From the NCBI GenBank assembly GCA_035606665.1, contig DATNEY010000034.1, positions 124,001 to 188,000 of the forward strand: DNA of 64,000 bases, written 5' to 3'. Shown one piece after another: positions 52,382 through 61,850 of this stretch; position 1 is the first letter of the stretch, and the number at the start of each line of letters is the position of its first letter. The notes beneath the pieces are model-generated. The model worked only from the letters and a program-made list of their open reading frames with translations. It had not been told where the DNA came from and ran no database searches. Source of the stretch: DASUGC01 sp035606665. GTDB taxonomy: Bacteria > Acidobacteriota > Vicinamibacteria > Vicinamibacterales > SCN-69-37. The position numbers were made by a program, and so were the translations under genes.

Positions 52382-53266
52382 CTACTCGCCCTTCCTGGCC
52401 GAGTTCAACATCATCGTCGCCGCGATGAAGACGACGCCGACGACCAGCCACCGGACCCAGTAGATCGGCAGCGACGTGAAGATGTAGGCGGCGAGCAGCA
52501 CGCCGGGAATGCCCCCGATGGCGAGGCCGAGCGCCGGACGGTAGGAGTACGCTTCCTTTTGGACGAAGCGGGCGCTCGCTACCGGCATCAGGAACGCGCA
52601 CGAACCCATCATGATCGGGAAGGCAGTGGCGGCGTTCATGCCGAGCAGGCCGATCAGGATCATGCACGGCGCGTACATGCCGATGCCGAGGGTCATCAGC
52701 GCGCCGAGCGCGAAGTTGCCGGCGAGGCCGAGCGCGAGCTTGGTACCTTCGAGTCCGATCGTGCCGCTGTCCGTGCCGCCCCCGCCAAGGTTGCGCCACG
52801 CGAACAACGCTGCGGCAACGAGCAACGCGGCGCCCATGCCGACCTGGACGTTCTTCTTGGGCCAGCTGGCCACGATGCCCGCACCCAGCCAGGCGCCCGC
52901 GACCGCGGCGATGATCATGAGAATCAGCGTCGTGATGTCGACCTCGATCGCGACGGTATAGATGAACGCCTGCGTGATGGTCGGCAGCGTGTGGCCGACG
53001 TTCAACGTGCCTGGGATGAGCCGGTCGGGCACCATCTTCAGGAACTTGAACAAGGCCGTGGTCGGCGCAAACGACCCGATGCCAAGCGTGTCAAAGAAGT
53101 TCGTGACGAGACCGATGCCGAGGTGCGCTGGCGTCGGACCGCCGACGGGACGTGCCTCCACGGTTGCGGCGTTGACGGACGCCCTCGCGCCGGTCCACCA
53201 GGCGCCGAGGTAGTAGAGCGTGAAGCCGCCAAGAGCAGCAAGCAGACCGGTGAGTGGTGAAAGCAT
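52382..53266 (-). CDS. TauE/SafE-type sulfite exporter-like permease
   Basis: The 294-residue product has eight or more membrane helices in two halves, with FFDTLGIGSFAPTTALFKFLKMVPDRLIPGTLNVG and GLLGMNAATAFPIMMGSCAF, which match the TauE/SafE family of small-anion exporters. The substrate is unknown. Start ATG 53266 begins MLSPLTGLLAALGGF; an extension to 53344 is possible but not supported by a helix. It is not linked to sulfur genes. Confidence 0.83.
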   Translation of the reverse strand: MLSPLTGLLAALGGFTLYYLGAWWTGARASVNAATVEARPVGGPTPAHLGIGLVTNFFDTLGIGSFAPTTALFKFLKMVPDRLIPGTLNVGHTLPTITQAFIYTVAIEVDITTLILMIIAAVAGAWLGAGIVASWPKKNVQVGMGAALLVAAALFAWRNLGGGGTDSGTIGLEGTKLALGLAGNFALGALMTLGIGMYAPCMILIGLLGMNAATAFPIMMGSCAFLMPVASARFVQKEAYSYRPALGLAIGGIPGVLLAAYIFTSLPIYWVRWLVVGVVFIAATMMLNSARKGE

Positions 53267-53576
53267 CGGGCGGGATGCTAGCACGGGAGGCAGGGCCGCG
53301 ACCTGTGTCCGTTTTCCGGCGTACATGAGCGCGGCGACTCTCAAGCTGAGGCGCGCCTTACTCAGGTGACCGGCATGTGCCGCGTCCGTTCAGGGGGAAC
53401 CTGCGCCTCGTCGCGGTACATAAGTTGCTCTAACGCACCGAGAACCTTTCGACCCCCAAGAGACCGTGAGCTCCCGACTCCTATTTCGGCGCTATCCGAC
53501 CGTCGGCACGACGCTGGACGCGATCGGACTTTCGTCTCTGAGCGAATTTCAGGGGAGAGTCCGGTCGGCCAGGAGC
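53267..53576. other. Divergent gap of about 310 bases
   Basis: Between the TauE-like and GT39-like starts. The plus frame is open from GTG 53466, but that stretch reads as non-family peptide before the membrane helix. No convincing promoter boxes or RNA motif seen. Confidence 0.4.
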
Positions 53577-55202
53577 ATGAGAGTGCCACGCGTCTGGGCA
53601 TTCGGCATTTGCCTCATTGCCGTGCTTGGGCTGCAAATCACCACAGGGGCCTACCGCGGCGAGCATGGCGTGTACTCAGACGACGCGGCGCACTTCATGA
53701 ATGCGCTCGTCATTCGTGACTACCTGACCACCGGGCTCGGCCAGAACCCGCTGACATTCGCGGAAAACTACTACGTCGACTTTCCGAAAATCGCGCCCTT
53801 GATGTGGCCGCCGCTCTTCCACATCGCGCTCGGCTTGGTACTGCTCCCTGGCTGGCCTCCGAGTGCGGCTGCCCTCGTGTTCGTGGCGCTGACGGCGGCG
53901 TGGCTCGTCTGGCGACTCCGTGACATGGTCGAGCGGCTGGTCGGGCCGCGCGCGGGATGGTTCGCCGCGGCGGCGTTGATCACGACCCCGCTGGTGCAGG
54001 CTCAATCCAGCGTGATCATGGTCGACATTTCGCTCGCAGCACTGGCGATTGAGGCCGCGTATTGGCTCGCCAGGTACGCGCAGCGGCCTGTGCTCCGTCA
54101 TGCCTTGCTGTTTGGATGCTTCACGGCATGCGGATGCCTCACGAAGGGCAACGGCGTCGCCCTGATCCTGATGCCGGTCATCTTCATCGTCATCTCTGGG
54201 CGCTTCGATTTGTTCCTGCGGTCCGGTCTCTACGTCGCTGCCTTCATCGTGATTGTTTTTGCCGGCCCGTTGCTGGCCGCGAGCGCGACGTTCGATGCGG
54301 CGATCGGCGACTTCGGCCCGGTCACCGTGGACCTGGTCCTGGCGAGGATTCGATTCTTCGCCACACAGCTGTGGATCCAGCTCGGTCCCTTCCTCCTTGC
54401 AATGTCGATCGCGGGGCTCATCGTTGTCATCCGCCGGCGTCGGCAAGGGGCCAGCGAATTCGGCTTCGTGTTCGCGCAGACTCTGGCGGCGCTGGCAGTG
54501 GCAAGCCTTGGGTTCCACCTCTTCAGCCCGCATCTCGTGTCGGTCAGCCGGTACCTCATCATGACGTTTGCTCCAGCCATCGCCTTGGCGCTCATCGCAG
54601 CCGGCGCCGTCATGGATAGCGTGCCGAGGGCAGGCGTGCGGCCTGCGACACGTCTCGTACTGGCGGTGGTGATGGCGGTGGCGGCGATTGCGGTCAGACC
54701 GGCGCTGGCCATCCGTCAACCGTTGGGCTACCACGAAGTGGTGACGCGTCTCGTGCGCGCGGGTGAACTCGCCGGGAAGCGCATCCTGATAATCAGCGAT
54801 GAAGCCGGCGAAGGCGCGGCTGTAACGGAGGCCGCGATCGCCGGCGTCACTCCCAGGCCGACGATCATCCGCGGCTCGAAGCTCATGGCAACTGACGATT
54901 GGAACGGCCGGGGCCTGACGCTCCGCTACGCGTCCGCTGAAGCGCTGCTTGCCGACCTCGAGCGGCTACAGGTACGACACGTCGTGGTCGACCGATCCCG
55001 GCTGGCCACCGCCCTGCCGTACTTTCACTTAGTAGAGGAGATGGCAGCCGCGCATCCCACCCGGCTTGCACCGGTCACCGTGCAACCGGCGTCGGGGCTC
55101 GCGCACGAGTTGGCCCTCTATCGCGTAACCGCTCGTCCTGGTGGGCTGGCACCGCCGATTGAGATCGTCGTCCCGTCGCTGGGTCGGTCGCTCAGCCGGT
55201 GA
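53577..55202 (+). CDS. GT39/ArnT-like membrane glycosyltransferase
   Basis: The 541-residue product resembles dolichyl-phosphate-mannose protein mannosyltransferases and ArnT: an N-terminal helix, the acidic motif EHGVYSDDAAHFMNAL (Asp pair), then DFPKIAPLMWPPLFHIALG and about ten further helices, followed by a C-terminal soluble domain (about 410-541) with IISDEAGEGAAVTEAAI. Start ATG 53577 or GTG 53583; AGGAG at 53571-53575 is seven bases from the GTG. Acceptor and donor lipid sugar are unknown. Its last 11 bases overlap the end of the convergent VWFA gene. Confidence 0.78.
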   Translation: MRVPRVWAFGICLIAVLGLQITTGAYRGEHGVYSDDAAHFMNALVIRDYLTTGLGQNPLTFAENYYVDFPKIAPLMWPPLFHIALGLVLLPGWPPSAAALVFVALTAAWLVWRLRDMVERLVGPRAGWFAAAALITTPLVQAQSSVIMVDISLAALAIEAAYWLARYAQRPVLRHALLFGCFTACGCLTKGNGVALILMPVIFIVISGRFDLFLRSGLYVAAFIVIVFAGPLLAASATFDAAIGDFGPVTVDLVLARIRFFATQLWIQLGPFLLAMSIAGLIVVIRRRRQGASEFGFVFAQTLAALAVASLGFHLFSPHLVSVSRYLIMTFAPAIALALIAAGAVMDSVPRAGVRPATRLVLAVVMAVAAIAVRPALAIRQPLGYHEVVTRLVRAGELAGKRILIISDEAGEGAAVTEAAIAGVTPRPTIIRGSKLMATDDWNGRGLTLRYASAEALLADLERLQVRHVVVDRSRLATALPYFHLVEEMAAAHPTRLAPVTVQPASGLAHELALYRVTARPGGLAPPIEIVVPSLGRSLSR

Positions 55203-57189
55203 TCTTGATTCCCAGTAGTCGTTTCGTCGAGTCGGTCGCCGCGGTCGCGGTGATTTCGATCAGATAGTCGCCCGGCGGCAAGGAGCCGAGCGCCAAATCG
55301 AAGTCGTAGGTCGAGCCCGAGACCAGCGTTGGATCGGGCAACGTTGAAATCGCCTCGCCGACTCGGTTGAGGAGCCGCACCGCGATCTTCGGCGCCGTCC
55401 CCGCAGGGCCGTACGCGTCGAACCGCACCAGTAACCGCTCCGTCCGCGAAAACTGCCGCGTGACCGCCGGCAACGCGTCGGCGGAGCTCCGCAACTGCGT
55501 CACCTGCAGAGCCGTACGTGCCCGGAAGATCATCGGCGTCGAGATGATGGGCTGTGCCGCGGTGAAATCCGGCACCTCGTAGGTGAGGTCCTCGTTCTCG
55601 ATCCGCTGACCGTTCGCGTTCTCCGTTGTAATGCGCAGCTTCACGAGCCCGGCGGGCGCATCGAACACGGCGCGGCCGGCGATGCGGCCTGTGGCCGCGG
55701 CATCCGGCACCACCGGCCCCTTGAAGAGCTCCACGCCCGCTCCCGACGTCGCCACGAGGGAGATGCGGGCGACTTTGTCGATCGGATCCTGCGACGGCAC
55801 GGCGGCGGCCTCCCACGCGAGGACCACCCTGCCCTTCTCCGACGCGCCACGACTGGATCCGATCCAGACGGATACGCCGCGGCGGGCGGCGGGTTCGACG
55901 ACACCAGCCAGCTCCTCCAGCGCATTCGAAATGTCCGGCGGCGGACCGGCCTTGGGCGGCGCGCTCGCCCGCCGGACCTCGTCCTCCGTGAACGCCCAAT
56001 AACCCTTGCGCGCGCGCACCTCGAGACCCGGCCGCTTCACGCGCACCTGGATCGGATGGAACTTGCCGTCGCGCGGTGCAATCGACGACGTGTAGCCCAG
56101 AAGGTAGTACGCGCTGAGCTCGCGGACCATCTTCTGCAGCTCGGGCAAGGGATTGTTGCGGTTGACGATCGCGCGTCCGTCCGTCTGGTCGGCAATCGTG
56201 CGGAGCGAATCCATCGCCTCGTTCATGACGACGCGATCCGCCTCCATCCCGACGTTGTCGGCCGCCCCGAATTCGCTGGCCGCAAGTCCGCGCGGATCCA
56301 GCGTGAATACCGACGTGTTGTTCCTCGTCGCAGCGTAGAAGATCTCGCGCATGCGATTGACCAGGTCAGCCGAAGCAAAAAAGGCCTGGCTGGTCGTCAC
56401 ATCGCTGCCGGTCGCCGGCCGATAGGCCCCGGTGGTCCGGACGCCGACGGGCAGGGTCGCGGTCATGCCTTCACTCACGTAGAGAATCGTCTTGCGGCCT
56501 TCGCGCAACGACCCGAGGTAGGCACACGCGGACGTGAGCGCGCGAATCGTCAGCTCGTTGCGGGCCTGCTCGATGTACTCGGGCGGCATGTTCTGGAACT
56601 GCTGCTCGTAGCTGTTCTTCGGCGTGTAGTCGTACTTGCGCCCGGTAAAGTTCATCATCGCGCCGGCGGCGCCGTCGTGGTCGCGCGTGAACGTCAACGC
56701 GGCGATGGGCGTGAGCGGATAGAGGACGGCGACGAGGTCGCGCGGGCCGAGCTGGCTCACGAAGCGGGACATCTGCCCGCGAAGCGCCAGGGAATTCTCG
56801 CGGCGCACGTGGTAGTCGTCCAGAAAAATGACGATGAGCCGGTTTTCAGGATCCTTGGTCTCCCGCTCGTGATCGGAGGTCGAGACGATGGAGCGGTAGG
56901 CCACCCTGGCGTCCTCGACGGGATCGGCCGCGATCAGGCGGAACGTGTCTATGGTTTGAGCCTTGTTGGCCTCGCGGATCTCGAAGTCATCCACGGTCAG
57001 GTCGGTGACCGGTTTGCCCTGCTTGTCGGTGACGCTGACATCGACGCTGATGGAATCGACGCGCCCGCGGAATGTGGGCGGCTGCTGGCCCTGCCCCGCC
57101 CCGGCCGGAGGCGCACCGGTGCCCTGCGACGCGGCAAGAACGACACCCGTCGCGAGCGAACACGCAATCGTCACTACTCGGCGAAACAT
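55192..57189 (-). CDS. Secreted VWFA-related protein, acidobacterial TIGR03436-type
   Basis: The 665-residue product has a signal peptide (about 1-20), a beta domain with VDVSVTDKQGKPVTDLTVDDFEIRE and then a von Willebrand A-like domain: LIVIFLDDYHVRRENS, GPRDLVAVLYPLTPIAALTFT, TILYVSEGMTATLP, and SVFTLDPRGLAASEF. The middle and C-terminal parts are beta-rich (SAYYLLGYTSSIAPRDGKFHPIQVRVKRPGLEVRARKGY in family form). The family is expanded in Acidobacteria; role unknown, likely envelope. Starts ATG 57189. Confidence 0.87.
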   Translation of the reverse strand: MFRRVVTIACSLATGVVLAASQGTGAPPAGAGQGQQPPTFRGRVDSISVDVSVTDKQGKPVTDLTVDDFEIREANKAQTIDTFRLIAADPVEDARVAYRSIVSTSDHERETKDPENRLIVIFLDDYHVRRENSLALRGQMSRFVSQLGPRDLVAVLYPLTPIAALTFTRDHDGAAGAMMNFTGRKYDYTPKNSYEQQFQNMPPEYIEQARNELTIRALTSACAYLGSLREGRKTILYVSEGMTATLPVGVRTTGAYRPATGSDVTTSQAFFASADLVNRMREIFYAATRNNTSVFTLDPRGLAASEFGAADNVGMEADRVVMNEAMDSLRTIADQTDGRAIVNRNNPLPELQKMVRELSAYYLLGYTSSIAPRDGKFHPIQVRVKRPGLEVRARKGYWAFTEDEVRRASAPPKAGPPPDISNALEELAGVVEPAARRGVSVWIGSSRGASEKGRVVLAWEAAAVPSQDPIDKVARISLVATSGAGVELFKGPVVPDAAATGRIAGRAVFDAPAGLVKLRITTENANGQRIENEDLTYEVPDFTAAQPIISTPMIFRARTALQVTQLRSSADALPAVTRQFSRTERLLVRFDAYGPAGTAPKIAVRLLNRVGEAISTLPDPTLVSGSTYDFDLALGSLPPGDYLIEITATAATDSTKRLLGIKITG

Positions 57190-57253
57190 CGTCTAATCGG
57201 CGCTTTCAGCGCGGGGCCTGAGCCCGCGCGATGCGGCAGGCGCGAATGGGCAG

Positions 57254-58438
57254 ATGATAACATTTGCCCCGATGACGACCCCCGCGATGGACGCCATTCC
57301 CTCCCTGACGACCCTGACCGAAGACGAACAACTGCTGAGAAACAGCGTGCGCGAGTTCGCGCTGGGCCAGATCCGGCCGCTCGTCCGCGAGATGGACGAA
57401 CACGCGAAGTTTCCGAAGGCGTTGATCGATCAATTGTTCGCGCTGGGCGTCATGGGCATCGAGATACCTGAGACCGAGGGCGGCGCAGGCGGCACCTTCT
57501 TTCACTCGGTGCTGGTGGTCGAGGAGCTCTCCCGGGTTGATCCGTCGGTCGGCGTCCTGGTCGACGTGCAGAACACGCTGGTGATCAATGCGCTTCTGCG
57601 GTGGGCCAACGCGGAACAGAAGAAGCGGTTTCTGCCCCGCCTCGCCTCCGGTACGGTCGGCGCGTATGCGTTGTCCGAAGCGGTGTCCGGCAGCGATGCG
57701 TTCGCGCTCCAGTCACGCGCGCGGCAGGACGGCGACCATTTCGTCCTGCAGGGGCGGAAGCTCTGGATCACGAACGCCAACGAAGCGGACCTCTTCATCG
57801 TGTTCGCCACGATGAATCCGGAGTCCGGTTACCGCGGTATCACGGCGTTCCTGGTCGAACGCGGCATGCCCGGCTTCACGGTCGGCAAGAAGGAAGACAA
57901 GCTCGGGATCAGGGCGTCGAGCACGTGCGAGCTCATCCTCGAGGACTGCCGCGTACCTGCCGCGAATGTGCTCGGCGAGGTCGGCAAGGGCTACAAGGTG
58001 GCGATCGAGACGCTGAACGAGGGACGCATCGGCATCGGCGCACAGATGCTGGGCCTGGCGGCCGGCGCACTCGACCACACCATCGCCTACACGAAGGAGC
58101 GGAAGCAATTCGGCAAGACGATTTCTGACTTTCAGGGCGTCCAGTTCCAGATCGCCCGCGCGGCGACGGAGATTGAAGCCGCGCGCCTGCTCATCTACAA
58201 CGCCGCCCGCCTCCGCGACCTCGGCAAGCCGTTCCTCACCGAGGCGGCGATGTGCAAGATCTTTTCGTCCGAAGTCGCCGAGCGTACGGCATCGCTCGCC
58301 GTCAACCTCTTCGGCGGAAACGGTTTCGTGAAGGAATATCCGGTGGAGAAGCTCTACCGCGACGCCAAGATCGGCCAGATCTACGAAGGCACGTCGAACC
58401 TGCAGCTGCAAACGATCGCCAAACAGATCATGAGTTAG
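57254..58438 (+). CDS. Acyl-CoA dehydrogenase, second
   Basis: The 394-residue product has YALSEAVSGSDAFALQSRA (FAD contact), KLWITNANEADLF, KEDKLGIRASSTCELILEDC, RKQFGKTISDFQGVQFQIA and IGQIYEGTSNLQLQTIAKQIM, with the catalytic-type Glu in YEGT. It belongs to the short/branched-chain or butyryl-type group. ATG 57254 is the longest start; ATG 57272 and 57287 are also possible and no strong ribosome site decides. It stands alone on plus, divergent from the VWFA gene. Confidence 0.9.
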   Translation: MITFAPMTTPAMDAIPSLTTLTEDEQLLRNSVREFALGQIRPLVREMDEHAKFPKALIDQLFALGVMGIEIPETEGGAGGTFFHSVLVVEELSRVDPSVGVLVDVQNTLVINALLRWANAEQKKRFLPRLASGTVGAYALSEAVSGSDAFALQSRARQDGDHFVLQGRKLWITNANEADLFIVFATMNPESGYRGITAFLVERGMPGFTVGKKEDKLGIRASSTCELILEDCRVPAANVLGEVGKGYKVAIETLNEGRIGIGAQMLGLAAGALDHTIAYTKERKQFGKTISDFQGVQFQIARAATEIEAARLLIYNAARLRDLGKPFLTEAAMCKIFSSEVAERTASLAVNLFGGNGFVKEYPVEKLYRDAKIGQIYEGTSNLQLQTIAKQIMS

Positions 58439-58441
58439 AGG

Positions 58442-59626
58442 TCAAGCCGTCTTCTTTCGGGTGTACATCGCCCGATCCGCTTCATCGATCGCCTGATGCA
58501 GTGACGCGGCGTCCGCGAACTCAGAGATACCGACCGACGCGCGGAGGACGCGCGAAGGCTCCAGACCCGGCGCTGTTGTCGATGCCAGCTGCTCGTTCAG
58601 CCGGCCCAGGCGCTGGTCGGCGGCCGCGGCTCGTTCACCCTTGAGAAGCACGACGAACTCGTCGCCGCCCCAACGGAACAGCAGATCCTCCGGGCCGATG
58701 CACGCGCGCAGGGCCTCGGCCAGGGCGAGCAGCGCCGCATCACCCGCCGCGTGGCCGAGCTCGTCGTTCAGGGCCTTCAGGCCGTCGAGGTCCACGACGG
58801 CGACGACGCCGTTCGTCACCCCGCGTCCGTCACGCGTGCGATCGGCCAGTACCGCGGAAAACGCCCGGCGGTTGAGCGCGGACGTCAGCGGATCCATCCG
58901 CGACGTGGTCTCGAGCCGATCGCGAGCGCTCTTGAGGTCGGCGTTGGCCGCCTCGAGCTCCTCCTGGACGCGGCCGGTCGCCGTCATCACCATGCCAAAC
59001 GCCAGCATCACCTGGAAGATCAGGTCGTAGAGCGGCGCATACGTCAGGTAGAGGTCGAACACGCCCAGGTTCTGATACGAGGCCGCCGCGCGGAGCGGCG
59101 CGTAGTGCAGGTAATCGATCGTGAGCAGGAACAGCGCAAGCTTCATCACGCTGACGCCAACCCGCGCGTGGGGACTGGACGACACGCCGCCGAGCACGCG
59201 CAGCGACCGGAAGAAGATGTAGGAATACACCAGTGTGTGGACCGCGAACAGCAGGTTGACGTCGCCGCCCGCAAACAGCGACAGCCACACGCACCAGATG
59301 GCCGCCGGGACCAGCAGCCAGAGTTCCGATCGCTTCGGCTCCTCTCCCGAGACGTACCGCCGGCAGCCGACGAACACCATGTAGCCGAACGTGTACTCGC
59401 CCAGGAGGTAGATGACTTGTCCGGGCAAGCTGAAGACGGCCGGCGAGTAGGTTGCGAGATACAGGCCCTGGAGCGAGACGCAGAGTATGACCCACCCGAT
59501 GGACCAGTACCGCAGCGCCGGGCGCTGCACCGTACGCAGGAGCGCGATGCACAGCGCCGCGAGCAGCAGCGCGCCGACGGCCTGGATGAGCAGGACGATG
59601 AGGTCGGTCTTGAAGAAATACGCCAT
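58442..59626 (-). CDS. Membrane diguanylate cyclase (GGDEF)
   Basis: Makes c-di-GMP from GTP. The 394-residue product has about seven membrane helices (about 8-215), a coiled-coil linker (EELEAANADLKSARDRLE) and a GGDEF domain with DPLTSALNRRAF, VDLDGLKALNDELGHAAGD and the active motif RWGGDEFVVLL near residue 320. The inhibitory I-site RxxD, expected five residues before GGDEF, is absent (the region reads IGPEDLLF), so product inhibition should be lacking. Convergent with the dehydrogenase upstream by three bases. Confidence 0.9.
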   Translation of the reverse strand: MAYFFKTDLIVLLIQAVGALLLAALCIALLRTVQRPALRYWSIGWVILCVSLQGLYLATYSPAVFSLPGQVIYLLGEYTFGYMVFVGCRRYVSGEEPKRSELWLLVPAAIWCVWLSLFAGGDVNLLFAVHTLVYSYIFFRSLRVLGGVSSSPHARVGVSVMKLALFLLTIDYLHYAPLRAAASYQNLGVFDLYLTYAPLYDLIFQVMLAFGMVMTATGRVQEELEAANADLKSARDRLETTSRMDPLTSALNRRAFSAVLADRTRDGRGVTNGVVAVVDLDGLKALNDELGHAAGDAALLALAEALRACIGPEDLLFRWGGDEFVVLLKGERAAAADQRLGRLNEQLASTTAPGLEPSRVLRASVGISEFADAASLHQAIDEADRAMYTRKKTA

Positions 59627-59638
59627 CGCGTCCCGCGC

Positions 59639-60787
59639 TTACCGGCGGCGATCCATCACGTGCTCCGCGATGACCATGCGCTGCACCTCGGAGGTGCCCT
59701 GATAGATTTCGGCCGCGCGAACATCACGGAAAAGGCGCTCGACCGTGGACCCGCGCCGGTATCCCTCGGACGCCAGAATCTGCATTGCGCGGTCGGCGGC
59801 CCGGTGCGCGGCTTCCGAAGCGTGGAGCTTGGCCATCGCGGCGTCCTGCGCCACCCGATCCACATGGTCGTGGAGGCTGGCCGCGCGCCAGATTAGCATG
59901 CGCGCCGCTTCGAGGTCGGTCGCCAGGTCCGCCAGCTGAAACTGGATTGTCTGGAAGCTGCCGATAGGCTGCCCAAAGGCGTGCCTGCGCCGGGAGTACG
60001 CCAGCGCCTCTTCGAGCGCGGCCTGCCCGATGCCGAGCGCCTGCGCCGCGATCGCGATACGGCCGCCTTCGAGCGCGCGCATGGCGAGGCGGAATCCGCG
60101 GCCCGCCTCCCCGATGCGGGAATCGGCGCCGACGCTCACATTGTCGAACACCAGGTCCATGCAACCGAGGCCCCGCACACCAAGCGAATCCTGGCGCTTG
60201 CCGCGCGAGATTCCGGGCGCCGACAGCGGAACGAGGAATGCGCTGACGCCGCGGCCGCGCGCGCCGGGTTCGGTCGAGGCAAAGACAATCGCCACGTCCG
60301 CGGCCTCGGCGTTGGCGACCCAGACTTTGGTTCCGGAGATCACGTAGCCGTCGCCGTCGGGTCGCGCGACGCTCTCCTGGTTCGCGGCGTCCGATCCCGC
60401 ATTGGCCTCGGAGAGCGCGAAGGCGCCGATCGACTGGCCTGTCGCCAGCGCGCGCAGCCAGCGGTCGCGCTGTTCCGGCGATCCGTGCGTCGCGATGGGC
60501 TCGGCCACGAGCGAATTGTTCACGCTCAGGATGACGGCAAGTGTCGCGCTCGCCTGCGAGATGGCCTCCATCGCCAGCGCGTACGACACGTAGTCGCGTC
60601 CGGCGCCGCCGGCGGCCGCGGGGACGGTCACGCCCATGAGGCCGAGCGCGGCGGCTTCGGCCACGAGCTCGCGCGGATACTCTCCGGTCTCGTCGATGCG
60701 CGCGGCCGCGGGCGCCACGCAGTCTCGCGCGAACGCCTTGACCGCCGCGAGGAACGTCTCCTGCTCGGCGCTGAGCGAAAAGTCCAT
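59639..60787 (-). CDS. Acyl-CoA dehydrogenase-like protein, Gln at the catalytic position
   Basis: The 382-residue product has a full acyl-CoA dehydrogenase scaffold: MGVTVPAAAGGAGRDY, FALSEANAGSDAANQ, KVWVANAEAADVA, RQDSLGVRGLGCMDLVF, RRHAFGQPIGSFQTIQFQLADLA and IYQGTSEVQRMVIAEH. The residue where short-chain enzymes have the catalytic Glu (YEGT) is Gln (codon CAG), and the alternative position of isovaleryl-CoA dehydrogenase, before Arg-Ile, is Gly. It may be inactive as a dehydrogenase or use another base. Start ATG 60787, next to a repeat. Confidence 0.85.
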   Translation of the reverse strand: MDFSLSAEQETFLAAVKAFARDCVAPAAARIDETGEYPRELVAEAAALGLMGVTVPAAAGGAGRDYVSYALAMEAISQASATLAVILSVNNSLVAEPIATHGSPEQRDRWLRALATGQSIGAFALSEANAGSDAANQESVARPDGDGYVISGTKVWVANAEAADVAIVFASTEPGARGRGVSAFLVPLSAPGISRGKRQDSLGVRGLGCMDLVFDNVSVGADSRIGEAGRGFRLAMRALEGGRIAIAAQALGIGQAALEEALAYSRRRHAFGQPIGSFQTIQFQLADLATDLEAARMLIWRAASLHDHVDRVAQDAAMAKLHASEAAHRAADRAMQILASEGYRRGSTVERLFRDVRAAEIYQGTSEVQRMVIAEHVMDRRR

Positions 60788-60790
60788 TCT

Positions 60791-60900
60791 TTTAGCGGGG
60801 GGACTTCGTCCCCGCCGCTCCCTCCTCACGCCGTCGCTCGCGGGGCCCCGTCGCCCCGCTCCGCTCCGGCGGGCTCACTCGCCATAGCTCGTTCGCTCTC
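60791..60900. repeat. GC-rich intergenic repeat, copy 3
   Basis: Starts GCGGGGGGACTTCGTCCCCG, then GCCGCTCCCTCCTCACGCCG and GCTCCGCTCCGGCGGGCTCA, ending GCTCGTTCGCTCTCG. Fills the gap between the HIT gene end and the dehydrogenase start; same orientation as copies 4 and 5. Confidence 0.85.
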
Positions 60901-60901
60901 G

Positions 60902-61402
60902 TCATCGGCTTTGACCCGCGATCGACGCGAACGCCGTGCGCAGCCGGCCGGCGGTTGCCGGCAGTTCTTCCGGGAGGACCCTCGTCTCGCCGACCACCGA
61001 AACAAAGTTAGTGTCGCCGTTCCATCGCGGCACGACGTGCATGTGCAGGTGATCGGCGATCCCCGCGCCGGCCGCGGTGCCCAGGTTCAATCCCATGTTG
61101 AAGCCGTGCGGCCCGTAAAGGGTCCCGAGCACGCGCTCGGACAGTTGCGCGAGCTCCATGAGCTCCGCGAGCTCGGCCGCATCGAGATCGGCCAGGCGAC
61201 CCGTATGCCGCTGCGGCACGACCATGAGGTGGCCGTTGTTGTAGGGAAACTTGTTGAGGATCACGTAGGCCCGACCGGCGCGATACACCACGAGCGGATC
61301 CATCTCGGGACCCGCCAGCGCCGCACAGAATATGCAGCCCGGCGCCGGCGAGGTGGTGTCAGTCAAGTACGCCAGTCTCCACGGCGTCCAGAGTCGGTGC
61401 AT
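60902..61402 (-). CDS. HIT-family nucleotide hydrolase or transferase
   Basis: The 166-residue product has the histidine triad ADHLHMHVVPRW with HxHxHxx, an N-terminal zinc-like GCIFCAALA and VILNKFPYNNGHLMVVPQRH. This combination matches the Ap4A phosphorylase/HIT branch found in actinobacteria and acidobacteria. Substrate (diadenosine polyphosphate) is inferred from family. Both flanks are repeats. Confidence 0.87.
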   Translation of the reverse strand: MHRLWTPWRLAYLTDTTSPAPGCIFCAALAGPEMDPLVVYRAGRAYVILNKFPYNNGHLMVVPQRHTGRLADLDAAELAELMELAQLSERVLGTLYGPHGFNMGLNLGTAAGAGIADHLHMHVVPRWNGDTNFVSVVGETRVLPEELPATAGRLRTAFASIAGQSR

Positions 61403-61413
61403 GGGCGATCAAC

Positions 61414-61532
61414 TTTAGCGCGGGGGGACTTCGTCCCCGCCGCACCCCTCTGACGCGCTCGCTCGCGGGGACCCCAAAGCCCCACTCCGCTCGCGCGGCT
61501 CACTCGCGATGGCTCGTTCGCTTGGTCGCACA
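61414..61532. repeat. GC-rich intergenic repeat, copy 4
   Basis: TTTAGCGCGGGGGGACTTCG, TCCCCGCCGCACCCCTCTGA, CGCGCTCGCTCGCGGGGACC, CCAAAGCCCCACTCCGCTCG, then GCGGCTCACTCGCGATGGCT and CGTTCGC. Fills the HIT/HU gap. Confidence 0.9.
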
Positions 61533-61537
61533 AGTCG

Positions 61538-61846
61538 CTAGGCGGGCTGGTCGTCGGAAGGATCCGTCGTGGTCCGGTTGATGAGGTCCTTCAATTCCTT
61601 GCCGGGCTTGAAGTACGGCACCTGCTTCGGCGGCACGTCCACCTTGTCGCCGGTCTTCGGGTTCCGGCCCTTGCGCGGCTCGCGCCGCCGCAGCCGGAAA
61701 CTGCCGAACCCCCGAAGCTCGATCTTCTCCCCGCGATGCAGCGCATCGACGATGGTCTGGAAGACCGTGTCCACGATGACCTCGGAGTGCTTCTTCGTGA
61801 GATCCGAGACCTTCGAGACTTCTTCGACGAGTTCGGCTTTGGTCAT
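61538..61846 (-). CDS. HU/IHF-family DNA-bending protein
   Basis: The 102-residue product has MTKAELVEEVSKVSDLTKKH in family form, the DNA-binding ribbon IELRGFGSFRLRRREPRKGRNPKTGDKV and VPYFKPGKELKDLINR. The arm residues resemble IHF beta rather than HU, but IHF and HU subunits cannot be separated safely. Nucleoid organisation and site-specific bending are expected. Repeats on both sides. Confidence 0.93.
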   Translation of the reverse strand: MTKAELVEEVSKVSDLTKKHSEVIVDTVFQTIVDALHRGEKIELRGFGSFRLRRREPRKGRNPKTGDKVDVPPKQVPYFKPGKELKDLINRTTTDPSDDQPA

Positions 61847-61850
61847 TCAT

